This document shows, piece by piece, positions 11,189 to 23,447 of a DNA stretch of 64,000 bases (position 1 is its first letter; each line of letters starts with the position of its first letter). Under the pieces are notes generated by a model that was not told where the DNA came from, ran no database searches, and worked only from the letters and a program-made list of their open reading frames with translations. The stretch is from contig JAEUWP010000128.1 of the NCBI GenBank assembly GCA_018524725.1, positions 52,672-116,671 of the forward strand, written 5' to 3'. Made by a program: the position numbers and the translations under genes. This stretch comes from Podaxis mareebaensis (taxonomy: Eukaryota; Basidiomycota; Agaricomycetes; Agaricales; Agaricaceae).

Positions 11189-13626
11189 ATGCCCTCCCTT
11201 CAGTCGGCATTGCAGTCCACAGAAGCGCATTTCTCCGAGCTTCAGGATACGTCTAGGGAGAAATACAGAGTTAATTTACTTCCACCACCGTCCTTCCGCC
11301 ATGCAGCGCCGTCAGCACCTTGGCCCTGGGTAGACATTGACGATGGTGAGTAGCATGCCGTGGATCGAAATTTGCGTTATCCATATCTTGCACGACAAGT
11401 AGAAATCAACGACGATCAAATGGGCCTGATGGATGGCGGCGCACCACCCATCCCCGAACTCTGCGACCACATGAGTTGTGACAATTGTTGGAAAGGGTAC
11501 CCCCAATCACGTTACCCGAACTGGACACCGGCACAAGTGAGAAAGAGCAAGATTGCCGATGTTATAACGCGCCCGCAAGAGAAAGATTGCGTCTGTCATC
11601 TCGTCGATATCGATGTCAATGGTATCTTCCGGAACAAAGAGAAGTTCACCTCTAAACCGGGGAGCAGGGTGGAAGAGACGTGGAGAATTGTTTTGAATGC
11701 CAAGGTGGGCGTCCTTTCTCAGACGTGAGGTCCGAACGGCTAAACATAGCTTTCGTAGCGCCCTTCGTGGTCGCGGACCCGGGCCATCTTCATTGAGAAC
11801 CTGTCGGGCCCAATACTCCAGATGCTGGGGACCAAGTAAGCAAACTCTCTCGGATTATCCTAAACCAGTCTCATCCCCAACGATAGATACAACATCGAGC
11901 CATTCTTTTTTTCATCTTCCCTAAATTGGATTCCTTCTCGCTTCCAAGAAGAGCTGCGGCCTGGAATTGGTGATCGTACGCATTTTCCTGTAGGGAACGG
12001 CGCACCCCTGCTCAATACTTGCACCAACAGATATTACAATCACGCTTACGTTCCTGCGGTCAGTATCTACGCAAAAGATGCCTGACCACAAAGCAGCAAC
12101 ACGGCCATACTCCGGCCGTATGAATGGTTCCAGCAAATCCGTGTCGTCCATCAAGAACGGCAAGAATCCGCAGTCCACACTTTGTGAGCGATCGTGTTAT
12201 TGAACCTCCACCGCGCGGTTCTTGACAAATGAACGTAGTCGACGAGTCTATCGATACGAAGGCACCCTTGAAGCTCCGATACAGTGCGTTCTCGCTCTGC
12301 TATGTCGCTACGTCATGTTAATTCCATCCATGAGCAGGCGACCGATACCTCTGCTTGGACTTGCTTTCTGTTCACCTAGTGCGAAACATCAATGGAAATA
12401 TCATCATTTCTTACCATCCAAGTTTGGACCTGCCGACAACGGGGGCGGAGGAACTCCATGACAGGATCAGGTTTGCAGGTATGCCTCATGTCGGCTCAGA
12501 GCTGTTGAGCCCAATTGACCCTTCAACTTTTCTCCACAGGCCAAAGTGTCTATTGGCAGAAGATGTTCCAGGAATCCAGCGACCCTACTCTCCTCCTGCT
12601 AACGTTTCTCTGGCACGCGTTATATTCGTGGGACCAAGCCCTAGAACACCTGTACAACCACATTTGTCAATTGGTTTGTGCCACCGTTCGATAACGATGT
12701 TTTGGTGCTCGGCTGACCAAATGCACACGAACAGGAATCTAAGGTCATTGATACTGGTCGATGGAAAATGACGCAAGACCTACATGTCATCCGTGCCCAC
12801 CAGCTCTTCTACACCTCCCTCCTGGACGACTTCCGCAAAAGTGTGGAATTCATCCGCAAACATGAAAACCCAGCCATGTCATCAGACAAAATCGGCGATC
12901 GTGACAGGCGACTTAGCAAAAAGTTCCTGGAGAGAGAATGTGACAGCTTGGTCCTTGAAATCGATAGACTGGTCAAGGACTTGCTGATGCAGGAGAACCG
13001 GTTGAAGAATGTCATGAATTTGGCGAGTATGGGTACGGCCTTGGTCGTGGCCGTAACTAACCCTGTAAATTGCTTCCAGGTTTTCTGTAGTGTTAACATC
13101 ACGGACAGTAGATTGATGAGAGAGATGACAAAAGCGGCTATGAAGGATAGTGCAGCTGTATGTTCTCGTATTCCCTCGTTGAGTGGTTTTGTGCTCAACT
13201 TGCGCAACCTCTACAGATGAAACAGATCGCCTACCTCACCATGGTCTTCCTCCCTGCCTCATTTGTTGCTGTAAGCGCTTCCCTTCCACTTGCGTTGCAC
13301 CCCAAGCTCACAACAGTGTTTAGGGTATATTTGGCATGAACACGCATGAAATTGCCCCTGAAACGAATGGCGACCTCCGGTACTACGTTGCCTTTGCCAT
13401 TCCTCTCACCGTGTTCACTATCTGGGTCATCATTGCATCCCAAAGTCGGTACTTCCTCAAAGATAAATCATTCTTTGTGCGCTTAGGGTGGCCTTGGTTC
13501 TTGTTCCGCGAGTGGTGCAATCGGAAACATCGTCGGGAGGAGAGAGCACAACAGGTAGTAGATCGGACGATTAAGGAGGATTATGATGATGAAATGGAGT
13601 ACAAGTCAAGCGACAACCCTGTATAA
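11189..13626 (+). CDS. CorA-like Mg2+ transporter-type membrane protein, copy B
   Basis: Exons 11189-11345, 11403-11704, 11759-11835, 11887-11975, 12031-12183, 12239-12283, 12338-12478, 12540-12673, 12735-13022, 13080-13157, 13217-13270, 13324-13626 give 606 residues in register with copies A and C. The GMN signature at 510-512, two C-terminal membrane segments and the N-terminal cysteine cluster are intact. One difference stands out: the intron after exon 9 begins with GC (GCGAGT at 13023) where A and C have GT. Its 57 nt contain no stop and are a multiple of three, so failure to splice would add 19 residues rather than truncate. An in-frame ATG at 11168 could add seven residues, but the aligned ATG at 11189 is preferred. 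Confidence 0.85.
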
Positions 13627-13829
13627 TGCTAGTTCAGGGAGTTTTTGACTTTCTAGTGGTAGCCGTGTAATTTATTCTCAGATTTCAATGGTCCATTGTA
13701 TTCGAATTCCATTGCACTTAACACATTTGCTATTTCGTTCTCTGTGTCTTACACTGTTGTGCTTGTTAATGACTCATAAATGCTTTGGTTGCGCGGAGGG
13801 CCCGGCGGAGAGGAGGCCTCGAGGGGTCA

Positions 13830-14130
13830 CGGGACTACACAGGGGCAAGGAAATACTGTACTGCTGGCGTATGGCTACGTAAGAATGCCAGATATGTTTA
13901 TTTATGTGTCAAAATATTAGAGAGGGATGTTAGACCAACAGACATATTTAAATTCTCACCTCACTGTGCCAAGTCATGTTACAGCAACATTGCAAAGTAC
14001 AATGCTTTACCGGTGGTTTGTGAGCGGCCACGTCTAGCACGTCTATTAGACTGAGGGAGAAGGCTGTACTTGTGTACTTGGGGGTATCGACTCCTCGGAA
14101 TGCTGCCTCACCTGATGGGCTCTCTCTCTT
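13830..14130. other. Extra segment present only in unit 2
   Basis: About 300 bp separates sequences that are adjacent in unit 1 (about 3765-3785). It has no reading frame, no clear terminal repeats and no clear target duplication. It could be an insertion in unit 2 or a deletion in unit 1. Confidence 0.45.
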
Positions 14131-14152
14131 CACTTGTGCTTGCTTATTCTGC

Positions 14153-14490
14153 ACAGCCCCAGCATTACAGCTTACCCCACAATCAGACGTTTGCCTTTCC
14201 TCTAGTACTTCCACCTCCTTGACATAGTCCTCGCGTCCGCAGATAGCAAATTCCATGCTCTTGATCGCAGCTTTGGGCAATTCATGTGGCCATGGCCCTC
14301 TCCTCTCCACTTACCTCAGGACTGACGACGCACTCCCCTAGTCCGCATAAATCTCAGAAATCACAAACGACTTCTCACAGCAAGAACTATACATCGTCGA
14401 ACTCTAATCGGGCAGCATCTACGTTATGCTCAAACCCTCCTTCCCTCCTTCACTATGCAAGAGCTCTCGACGTGTTTCACCTCAGTTTTT
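14153..14490 (+). pseudogene. Decayed fragment of the IRE1 luminal-domain exon, copy 2
   Basis: Collinear with the IRE1 gene sense strand, better preserved at its left end than copy 1. Good landmarks are CTTGACATAGTCCTCGC at about 14218, GCAAATTCCATGCTC at about 14247, CATGGCCCTCTCC at about 14293, and CCCCTAGTCCGCA at about 14335. The frame is broken, for example by TAA near 14405. Similarity stops earlier than in copy 1, at about 14490, after which unrelated sequence follows. Confidence 0.78.
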
Positions 14491-16156
14491 CAAGGGACAA
14501 AGTATGCGGCCTATCAAACGGGGCGACCACTTTCAAATGCTGTGCCACGCGCCAAACACAACGCTTACAGTCGAAGCATACCTCCAAACCCAAATCACCA
14601 CACCGTAGGACTATCCAAAGTTACTGATCTCGGGATAATGAGTGGGGCATGCGAACTGTGAGGGTCACGGGATTCGATTACGGCCCTCAATCAATAAATG
14701 TCCTATGACATATCGGGCAATTAACAATTCGGGGTATAATTTGTTTTCAGGGTCCAAGCCATGGTCCCGGAGGGATTTTCGGGTGCCGTTTACGGTTCTG
14801 GCCTGGCTTGATTCGTTACTCGAGATGGCGTACGTTACCACAATAAGTAACTCATTAACAGACTACCAGATGTGCACTTGTAGGATCGGCGAGAAGTCCC
14901 CGTCGTTCACTCATTTCGGAACCGAAGGAGCCTGCGGAGGATAACTGCCATAGCGGTCAATAGAGAAAACACCTAGGCAGCTATGATGGGCTACATAGTG
15001 CCTCGCAGAGCAAGGAAGGCGAGAAAGGCTTCACCTCCTGAACCTGACTTCTCTCGTTGGACGGAGCAAAATATGTGCCTAGGGATCGTGTCACACGCCT
15101 GAGGGTCCAGCTAGGTATTCATTCTTGTGGCCAACAATTTCATTCTTCTCACTTCCGGCTTTGCGAATCAACGCATCAGAAGAACACATGTGAGGAGGGT
15201 TGTATCAAGGTCTCTGGAGCCTGCAGACGGGCGCTTTGCCAATTCTGGGCACTAGAATAGAGCGGTTTGCGGTGCACACCCGGAATCACAATCTTATCCG
15301 AGACACCTCGAGCCATACATACCCGCTGGAAGTAACCTCAGAAATAACCCCCTCACAGAATACGAAGCAACACAGTCACTCATAAGGCTAGGCTCTATCA
15401 CGTTGATATCAGGGTAATTATTCAGATGATAAGATTGAATATCTTGAGTTGTTTGAAATTCGTCGAAGGAACGGTTGTCTAGCCCAACGGGATAGGGTGC
15501 TACCGGCGAGTACCTGGGGTCAGTGGGAGAAATCCTTCCACTGCGAGGGCGCCTTTCTTGCAGATCATTGAAGCTTTGGAGTTATGGCTACTGATCGAGG
15601 TGACATCGGCTGACGCAACGCTGCCTCGTGTGAGCAACGTGTTCTTTAAAGCTATGGGGAGCAAAAACAAGTTGAAGGTGCATCGACTGGTATGACCTTG
15701 GAATCAAATGTTAGGATTGAGGCACCACAGCAAATGAGTCATGTTCCTTGTCTTTGTTAACAGATTCTGTGTGTACACAAGAAATATACATAGTACTGCA
15801 TCCCCATCTTGACCTCGTACCAATACCTTCCATACCCAGGGAACGTTTCACTAAACGAACGCTCAACATCAGGCATCAAGTCGAATGTTGAACGCCAATA
15901 GACTGGCCATTGCCACAATTGCCGATGAGTCCTATCTTCGGCATTTCCCGTACTCATGCCCTTGTACGCGCCCAATGGGGGTTCCCGTGACGACTGACTG
16001 GGAACGAATCGTTCATCATAACATCGAGCAGCACTCAAACTTGCTTTGCACCCAATTATGGTACCTTTGGGCTGAAGCCCATTACCCCAACTTCTACGAC
16101 GTGTCGCTGTGCCTGCCAGCCTTAATTGATCCTTCTGGATTTCTTAGCGTCAATGG

Positions 16157-16258
16157 AGTGTATATGCTGCACGTTTTCAGCGAGATTCTGTATGTGGAGC
16201 AATTCAGTTTCAATCCAGTTCTCATTGAAGACTCACCGAAAACAAGGTTGCATACACT
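16157..16258. mobile_element. Short inverted-repeat (MITE-like) element, copy 2
   Basis: Shares the internal block of the element at 63-160 (GAGCAATTCAGTTT and TCACCGAAA are alike) with ends AGTGTAT / ATACACT. Units 1 and 2 lack anything at this point. The flanks TCAATGG and TCGACGG may be a decayed 7-8 bp target duplication. Confidence 0.55.
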
Positions 16259-16420
16259 CTAGTCGACGGGACTATTAAATCCTCTAATGTGTAAATCGTG
16301 CCCAAGGGACGCAGCGCCTATTCGGTCGCATAAGAAGCTTGCCATTGTGCATGGGCTAAGCGTCTTTCTCTTCGTCTGAAACTTTTGTCCCCCCTCGAAG
16401 TGTTGAATATCATTGGCCGG

Positions 16421-18853
16421 ATGTTCTCCCTTCAGCAGACATTGCAATCCACAGAAACACATTTCTCCGAGCTTCAGGATACGTCTAGGAAGAAATACAG
16501 AGGCAGTTCGCTTCCATCACCATCCTTCCGTCATGCAGCGCCATCGGCACCTTGGCCTTGGGTAGACATTGATGATGGTGAGTAGCGTACCGCGTATCGA
16601 AATGTGTGTTATCCGTATCTTGCATGACAAGTAGAAATCAACGACGATCAAATGGGCCTGATGAATGGCGGCACACCACCCATCCCTGCGCCCTGTAGCC
16701 ACATGAGTTGTGACAATTGTTGGAAAGGGTACCCCCAATCACGTTACCCGAACTGGACACCGGCGCAAGTGAGAAAGAGCAAGATTGCCGATGTTATAAC
16801 GCGCCCGCAAGAGAAAGATTGCGTCTGTCATCTCATCGATATCGATGTCAACGGCCTCTTCAGAAACAAAGAGAAATTTACCTCTAAACCGGGAAGCCGG
16901 ATGGAGGAAGTGTGGAGAATTGTTTTGAATGCTAAGGTGGGTGTCTTCATCAGACAGGAGGTCGGACGGCTAAACAGAGCTTTCGTAGCGCCCTTCCTGG
17001 TCGCGGACCCGGGCTATCTTCATTGAGAACCTGTCGGGCCCAATGCTCCAGATGCTGGGGACCAAGTAAGTAAACCCTCTCAGGTCATCCCAAACCAGTT
17101 TCATCCCAAATGATAGATACAACATCGAGCCATTCTTCTTTTCATCTTCCCTAAATTGGATTCCTTCTCGATTCCAAGAAGAATTACAGCCTGGAATCGG
17201 CGATCGTACGCATTTCCCTGTAGAAAACGGCGCACCCCCCCCTCAGTACTTCCTCCAACAGATATCACAATCACGCTTACGTTCCTGCGGTCAGTATCTA
17301 CGCAGAAGATGTCTAATCATAAAGCAGCAACACGGCCATACTCCGGCCGTGTGAATGGCTCCATTGAGGCTGTATCGTCCATCACGATCCGCAAAAATTC
17401 GCAGTCCACACCTTGTGAGTGATTGTGTTAATTGAACTTTCACCGTGCGGTTTTTGAAAGAAACCGTAGTTGAAGGGTCTATTGACACGAAGGCGCCCTT
17501 GGAGCTACGGTACAGTGCGTTCCTGCTCTGCCATGTCACTTCGTGATATTAATTCCATCCATGAGCAGGCGACCGATATCTCTGCTTGGACCTGCTTTCT
17601 GTTCACCTAGTACGAAACATCAATGGAAATATCATCGTTTCTTGCCATCCAAGTTTGGACTTGCCGACAACGGGGGCGGAGGAACTCCATGACAGGATCA
17701 GGTTTGCAGGTATGCCTCATGTCGGCTCGAGCTTTTGAGTCCAATTGATCCTTCAACACTTATCCACAGGTCAAAGTGTCTATTGGCAGAAGATGTTCCA
17801 GGAATCCAGCAACCCTACTCTCCTCCTGCTAACGTTTCTCTGGCACGCGTTATACTCGTGGGACCAAGCCCTAGAACACCTGTACAACCACATTTGTCAA
17901 TTGGTTTGTGCCATTGTCGGATATGATATTTTGTCGCTCAGCTGACCAAATGCACACGGACAGGAATCTAAAGTCATTGACACTGGTCGGTGGAAAATGA
18001 CGCAAGACCTACACATCATCCGTGCCCACCAACTCTTCTATACCTCCCTCCTGGACGATTTCCGCAAAAGTGTGGAATTCATTCGCAAACATGAAAACCC
18101 AGCCATGTCATCAGACAAAATCGGCAATCGTGACAGGGAACTCAGCAAAAAGTTCATGGAGAGAGAATGTGACAACTTGGTCCTTGAACTTGATAGACTG
18201 GTCAAGGACTTGCTGATGCAGGAGAGCCGGTTGAAGAATGTTATGAATTTGGTGAGTATAGGCATGGCTTTGGTCGTGGCCGTAACTAACCCTGTAAATT
18301 CTTCTCAGGTTTTCTGTAGTGTTAACATCACGGACAGTAGATTGATGAGAGAGATGACAAAAGCGGCTATGAAGGATAGTGCGGCTGTATGTTCTCGTGT
18401 TCCCTCGTTGAGTGGTTTTGTGCTCAACTTGCGCAACCTCTACAGATGAAACAGATCGCCTACCTCACCATGGTCTTCCTCCCTGCCTCATTTGTTGCTG
18501 TAAGTGCTTCCCTTCCGCCTGCGTTGCACTCCGGGCTCGACAGTGTTTAGGGTATATTTGGCATGAACACGCACGAAATTGCCCCTGGAACGAATGGCGA
18601 CCTCCGATACTACGTTGCCTTTGCCATTCCTCTCACCGTATTCACTATTTGGGTCATCATTGCATTCCAAAGTCGGTACTTCCTCAAAGATAAATCATTC
18701 CTTGTGGGTTTAGGGTGGCCTTGGTTCTTGTTCCGCGAATGGTGCAATCGGAAACATCGTCGGGAGGAGAGAGCGCATCGGGTAGCGGACCGGACGATCC
18801 AGGAGGACTACGACGATAACGTGGGGTGCAGATCAAACGACAGTATTGTATAA
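16421..18853 (+). CDS. CorA-like Mg2+ transporter-type membrane protein, copy C
   Basis: Exons 16421-16577, 16635-16936, 16989-17065, 17117-17205, 17262-17414, 17470-17514, 17569-17709, 17770-17903, 17964-18251, 18309-18386, 18446-18499, 18551-18853 give 606 residues. Every intron is GT-AG. The protein keeps the Cys cluster (C73, C78, C81), the two C-terminal membrane segments and GMN at 510-512. Copy C is the most diverged of the three in exons 4-5 and in the intron between them. The three intact copies could differ in expression or be a dosage array; nothing in the sequence decides which. Confidence 0.85.
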
Positions 18854-18961
18854 TGCTAGTTCTTGGTGTCTCTAGTTTTCCAGCGGTATTCGTATGGTTT
18901 ATTTTCAGACCTGAATGGTCTGTTCTATTCGAACTCCATTGCATTTGACACATTTGCCACC

Positions 18962-19047
18962 TTCGTGTTGTACATTGTCATCCCTGTTCATGACTCATAA
19001 ATTTTTCGTGCTGTACACTGTTATCCCTGTCCATGACTCATAGATTC
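18962..19047 (+). repeat. 43-bp tandem duplication
   Basis: TTCGTG(T/C)TGTACA.TGT.ATCCCTGT.CATGACTCATA repeats with a period of 43 bp at 18962 and 19005. The corresponding part of units 1 and 2 has one copy. Non-coding, between CorA copy C and the 3' end of the glycosidase gene. Confidence 0.75.
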
Positions 19048-19103
19048 TTCGTTTAGTGTCTTCAGAACTTATGCATCCCCTCAATTTATCTTGCATCTTC
19101 AGA

Positions 19104-22100
19104 TCACGCCATGACAGGGAACTCGCTAATCCTCAGCTTGGTGGTCTACAATTGCCACGAATAAGCCTGGGATACCCGCGGACGGCACAAATCACTCACC
19201 CCGAGAGGTGTCAAAGTCAAAGTTGTATTTCCCCCTGTGCATGCAGGATTTGTTGGAGGAGCTGCGGCGAATGTGTCACCAGCAGTAGCCCAGTTGATAC
19301 GACACGCCGTAACGGTGATGCTTAAAGGTGACTTCCCAGAATCGAAGACCGGGCTTGGAAGCGAAGAAGGGGAAGTCGTGTGGAACTGCAAGGTCTTCGG
19401 ATCAATGGCATATTGCCATGGTGCGGTTGCGTCGAATTCGAGGTCGACTGCGAGTGGCTGCTGGGAGTTCTTCGCAAGGACTTTCTGGCTTCTTGGAACT
19501 ATAAATAAAATATCAGACGGGGACCATGGCCCGCGTTTGAACGTGACCTACTATCAAAGGCGAAGTTGAACGGTCCACGGTGAACAGCGATAGACCCATG
19601 GGGACGGCTCTCTGTATGCGGTCTTTAATCTGAGCAGGCGCCTTCACTAAACCTTGAACATACCGGTGGTGATCTTGGCTGGTAGATTAAGGACAAATTT
19701 AGTCGTTCCAGCAGGAACAGAAACCGCGTGCAAGCCGTTGTTTGGGCTGACAGCGGTTGCCTGCCCCCCATTGATCGCAATTGTGCCACCAGAGACCCAG
19801 CTCGGGATCCGGACATAGTATGTGAAGGCATTCGTTGCGGTGATGGTGGTCGTCAGAGTGTCGCTAAATGGATAAACGGTATCAACGTTGACAGTGACCT
19901 TGTTCCCTAGAATATCATCAGTGAGAGCGGGCAACAGCCAGAGCACTGGACAACTCACCTGACGCGAGGGTAGTCGAGGTTGAAAATGGCCCAAGGTATA
20001 GGTGCACAAGGGACTTCTTGTCAGGAGTCGTCAGGAAAGCATTTGAAATGAACTTTGGCCATCCTTGAGGGAAGTTGACAGTGCAGCAACTGCGAGAATG
20101 GCGTCAGACCATGATACAATGATCGAACCCTCAGAAGGCATACGGGTAATTGGGCTCCAATCCGAAAACGTTTGAGTAAGGCCTGGGAGAACCACATGTT
20201 AGCGTATATTCCTCGTCCACTAGAACACGTATACCCATCGTTCGGGAAGGGATTTCTGATATAAACAGACTCAGTTACAATCCAGGCCACAACGACGGTT
20301 ACACCACTCACGGGCTCATGTTCTTTGAGGCAATCTGGTTTTGCTGCTGTAGATATTGTCGGCTCCACATGTCTGAACTCGTTCATAAACTCGAGAATGG
20401 TTGAAGATTAGGGGGTCAAGTTACCTCCAGTTAACGTTGCAGGAAGGGCATTGTATGTAATTCTCTCGACCTTTTCTTATCCGTTGAGAAAGGTGCAGAT
20501 AGACAATACACGTCTGGGCTCACTCTGTCGGCAAATTTGGGGTCCCCGATGACTTGATAAAGGTAAGACCCTCTGATAATCGAATTATTGTCAACTCATT
20601 ATAGCCTAATGAGCCCTTAGTAACGTACGAAAACATGGTTTCCTAACATGCATTACGATATTAGACACCGATCTCGATAATGGCGAATATTCAACATACC
20701 ACAACAAGACACAGTTCAGTTCTGCGAGGGACATGCATTAATGGTTACCCTCATGTGTTGAAAGATCATACTTACCCTCGGACAGCTTCCAGACCAGCCA
20801 GGTACTCATCAGCGGCGTAGATGCCAGAAGGTCTACCATGGTACTGGAAAAGCATATCCCAACCTTTGCTAGCAACATCAAGGTCTAGCGGATTTATTTG
20901 TGGGCGCGGCTATTGCAGCTATCGGACGTATAAGCGCTCACCGGTCTGGTTGTGAGTGAATCTGTAGGTCGATGGAAGAGCCTTAAGCCCCTCCGCCACG
21001 TTGACACCATGCCACTAAGTATATGGTCAACTTTTTCCGCTGAACAGGACTGGCAGTGTACTTGCAGTCAGCGGGAGGTTGAAGGGGTTCTGCGAGGACG
21101 ATCAGACAACCACCGTCAGACGGCTGCACAAGACATACCGGAGTGTGCTCGACTAAGAGAATCAAGATCGTCAGTCTACTATTTTCATCGGCCCAAGTGT
21201 ACCTTACCAGCGGTCTTAGGGAAGTACTGTGTGGAACTCCGCGTTAGAAGAACTGCCTAGCGTCCAAAAAGCGTACATCTACCTGTTCAGAGAAGACCTT
21301 CTCCCAAGGGACGCCCGTCCATTTCAAGCGTTTCATCGTGTCAACCAAAAGGTCCTCGTTGCCATTCGGGTGGTTATCGTACAACCTGAACACTGATGCA
21401 TAAGTCTATCCAGTAACGCACATACGAACCTTACCATTGCAGTGTAATAACGAAGTCTTCCCAACGCGTCTGAGCCCAAGGCTCAACTCCTTCACCGTTA
21501 TTCTTGAGCATAGCATTGGCCAAAGCTACGAACTTGTGAAGTGCAGTAACGACACGATCAGTCAGTTCAGGGTGAACTTCGGTGAGTTGAATGGCCCCGA
21601 AGAAGAAAGGATATCTAGCATAATCGTCAAAGTTTAGCTACTAAGAAGCCGAAACTCCAAATTTGCTAACCTTCCCCAAAGATAACGAGGTTTGTTGGTG
21701 TTCACTTCAGGGCCGAGCCAACCGGTCGAATCTTGGTTCGTCAATACGTAATTGAGGAAGTCGAGCGTCTTCTGGTGGATAACAGTATGGTTGGCAAGTA
21801 CGCTGTTCGGGACCATTGCGTTCTGTATTCGAGGATTCCGTTATTATGTTTCAATAACCACAACGTCTAGCCGACTCACAAACCAATAGCTTCCGGCTAT
21901 AAGGATCCCTTTAGTGATCCATACTCCTAAAAGTATAAACAAGCGTCATACCTTCTTCTAGATTGGAATATGCTGATGTGCCACCAACCCAGTCAGTCTT
22001 TGCGACGCTATCATAATTCTGTTAGCGCGAGAGTTTGACGTGCGACTAAAGAAGACGATCCCACTAGTTATAGAACTCGTGTTCGTGACCCGCGAGGCCA

Positions 22101-22381
22101 TTGGTTTGAACCATCAGCTAACAATAAAAGATAAACCGTAAGAAACGAAGAAACGAAAAAGACGAATGAACACGTACCTGGTTCATTAACCATCCCGTAG
22201 GCCTGACTTGCCCAAGTGGAAGAGACAAGAACTTCTTTGGAGTGACTGACATTGTGGCGAAATGTCAATGACGCTTCCCGCTAACCGACGAGGGTTGAAC
22301 CGACTTACGCCCAGTCTGCCCTTCAACGAAGAGGCAGGCTCCCGATAAGATCAGAAATCGTAGCGCAGGTAAAAACTTCAT
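19104..22381 (-). CDS. Secreted GH127/DUF1680-type glycoside hydrolase (beta-L-arabinofuranosidase-like)
   Basis: About 25 small exons can be joined into one protein resembling the fungal DUF1680 family. It starts MKFLPALRFLILSGACLFVE, a signal peptide, so it should be secreted. Landmarks in order: GQVRPTGWLMNQ (about 22200), NGLAGHEHEFYNY, a tryptophan-rich region with WHGVNVAEG (about 21000), YHGRPSG, TELC (about 20710), PCCTVN (about 20090), YYVRIPSW (about 19810), and the C-terminal end ISEFPVMA. In the characterised GH127 enzyme a Glu-x-Cys pair and adjacent Cys-Cys hold the catalytic Zn; both motifs are present. Family members act on arabinose-containing plant polymers; the exact substrate is inferred. 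One intron (at about 21060) appears to start GCAAGT. The first exon-exon joint is the least certain. Confidence 0.87.
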
Positions 22382-23447
22382 GGCGAGGAGTACAGCAGAG
22401 GATGGAGGTCTCGGCGCTCGGACAACTGGATTCGCAGCCTTACTCGTATATATACCAGTACTCACGATCTCGGCGGCCCGGCGGTGTAAACTGGATATCT
22501 TGTGACCCGCACGTCTGACGACCAAAAATACATGACAGTGAGGTGGGTGTTCACCGAAGTCATCTAGAGGCACTGGATAGCATTCAAAAGAGTGGTCAGC
22601 ATTCGCGAACGTGAGCAGAATACCCTAGAGGGGCTTCCAAGCCGCATGGAAATCCTGCCTGGTGACCATGCCCCAGTGGGAGACTGCCACCTTCGTAATG
22701 AGGTCTGCTCAGCACTGATACAAGCCACACCCAGGGCTCAGTCGGGTGCAAGTAACAGAAGATATGAGGTAGAACGCCTGCCCAGCGAGGATATGTGCGC
22801 GGGGGGACGTGCCTGGGGCTAGGAAGTCCAGGCATTTGGTCGACAAATCTCCCTGCATCCTTGAGAAAGCAGAAGGGCCTCACGTTCAATCACGCTGTTT
22901 CCGTGGAGCTGGTGGGGTCTATCCTCGGATCCATCCTATCAATGCAGTTAAGAAGAACGCGAGATCGTAAGCATTGACAACGTTGAAGCCGAGACCTATT
23001 TTTACGTCTTCTAAACATATGACGAGGGAGCAGTGAGAAAACGAAGCACCGGATGATGATCACTCTGCGATCCCGTGATGCCTGAGGCTGTCGTCGCGAG
23101 CTCCAAGATTGTGATGATGGTTCTGGGAGAAAGACAGGTTCCGTGATGAGAGTTCAGAACATTCGGTAGCCTGATGCTTGGCGAACCTGAAGGATTGCCA
23201 GTCACGGGATGCGAAGCCTTTATCACTTTCTCCATCAATGCCACTGGAACTTTAGCTATTAGCTCCAGCAAAGACAGACCAAAAATACAAGATCGAATTC
23301 TCTTTAATACAGGTATTCGTTACAAAGGGTAGCCGTGCAGTCGTGAGAAGTCGTCGCGGTCATAACGGTCGTAACGGTCATGAACGTACTCGAGTAAAGC
23401 AAAATAAATAAGCCTGGAACTACCCAAAAGTATCAGAAAATTGCCCT
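22382..23447. other. Intergenic, no supported gene
   Basis: Reading frames of up to about 100 codons exist on both strands but none has recognisable domains or consistent splice signals. Confidence 0.5.

Larger units (their letters stand above)
9769..14969 (+). repeat. Segmental duplication unit 2 (complete)
   Basis: Starts CACCTAG.CAGCTATGATGGGCTA like unit 3, and contains CorA copy B and the second IRE1 fragment. Relative to unit 1 it lacks the inverted-repeat element and carries about 300 bp extra between roughly 13830 and 14130. The 9774-11188 part is non-coding. Confidence 0.88.
14970..18960 (+). repeat. Segmental duplication unit 3 (3'-truncated)
   Basis: Begins like unit 2 and contains CorA copy C, but stops about 100 bp after the gene. 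There is no IRE1 fragment, and the GH127 gene follows directly. Gene start B to gene start C is 5,232 bp. The 14970-16420 part is non-coding. Confidence 0.85.
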
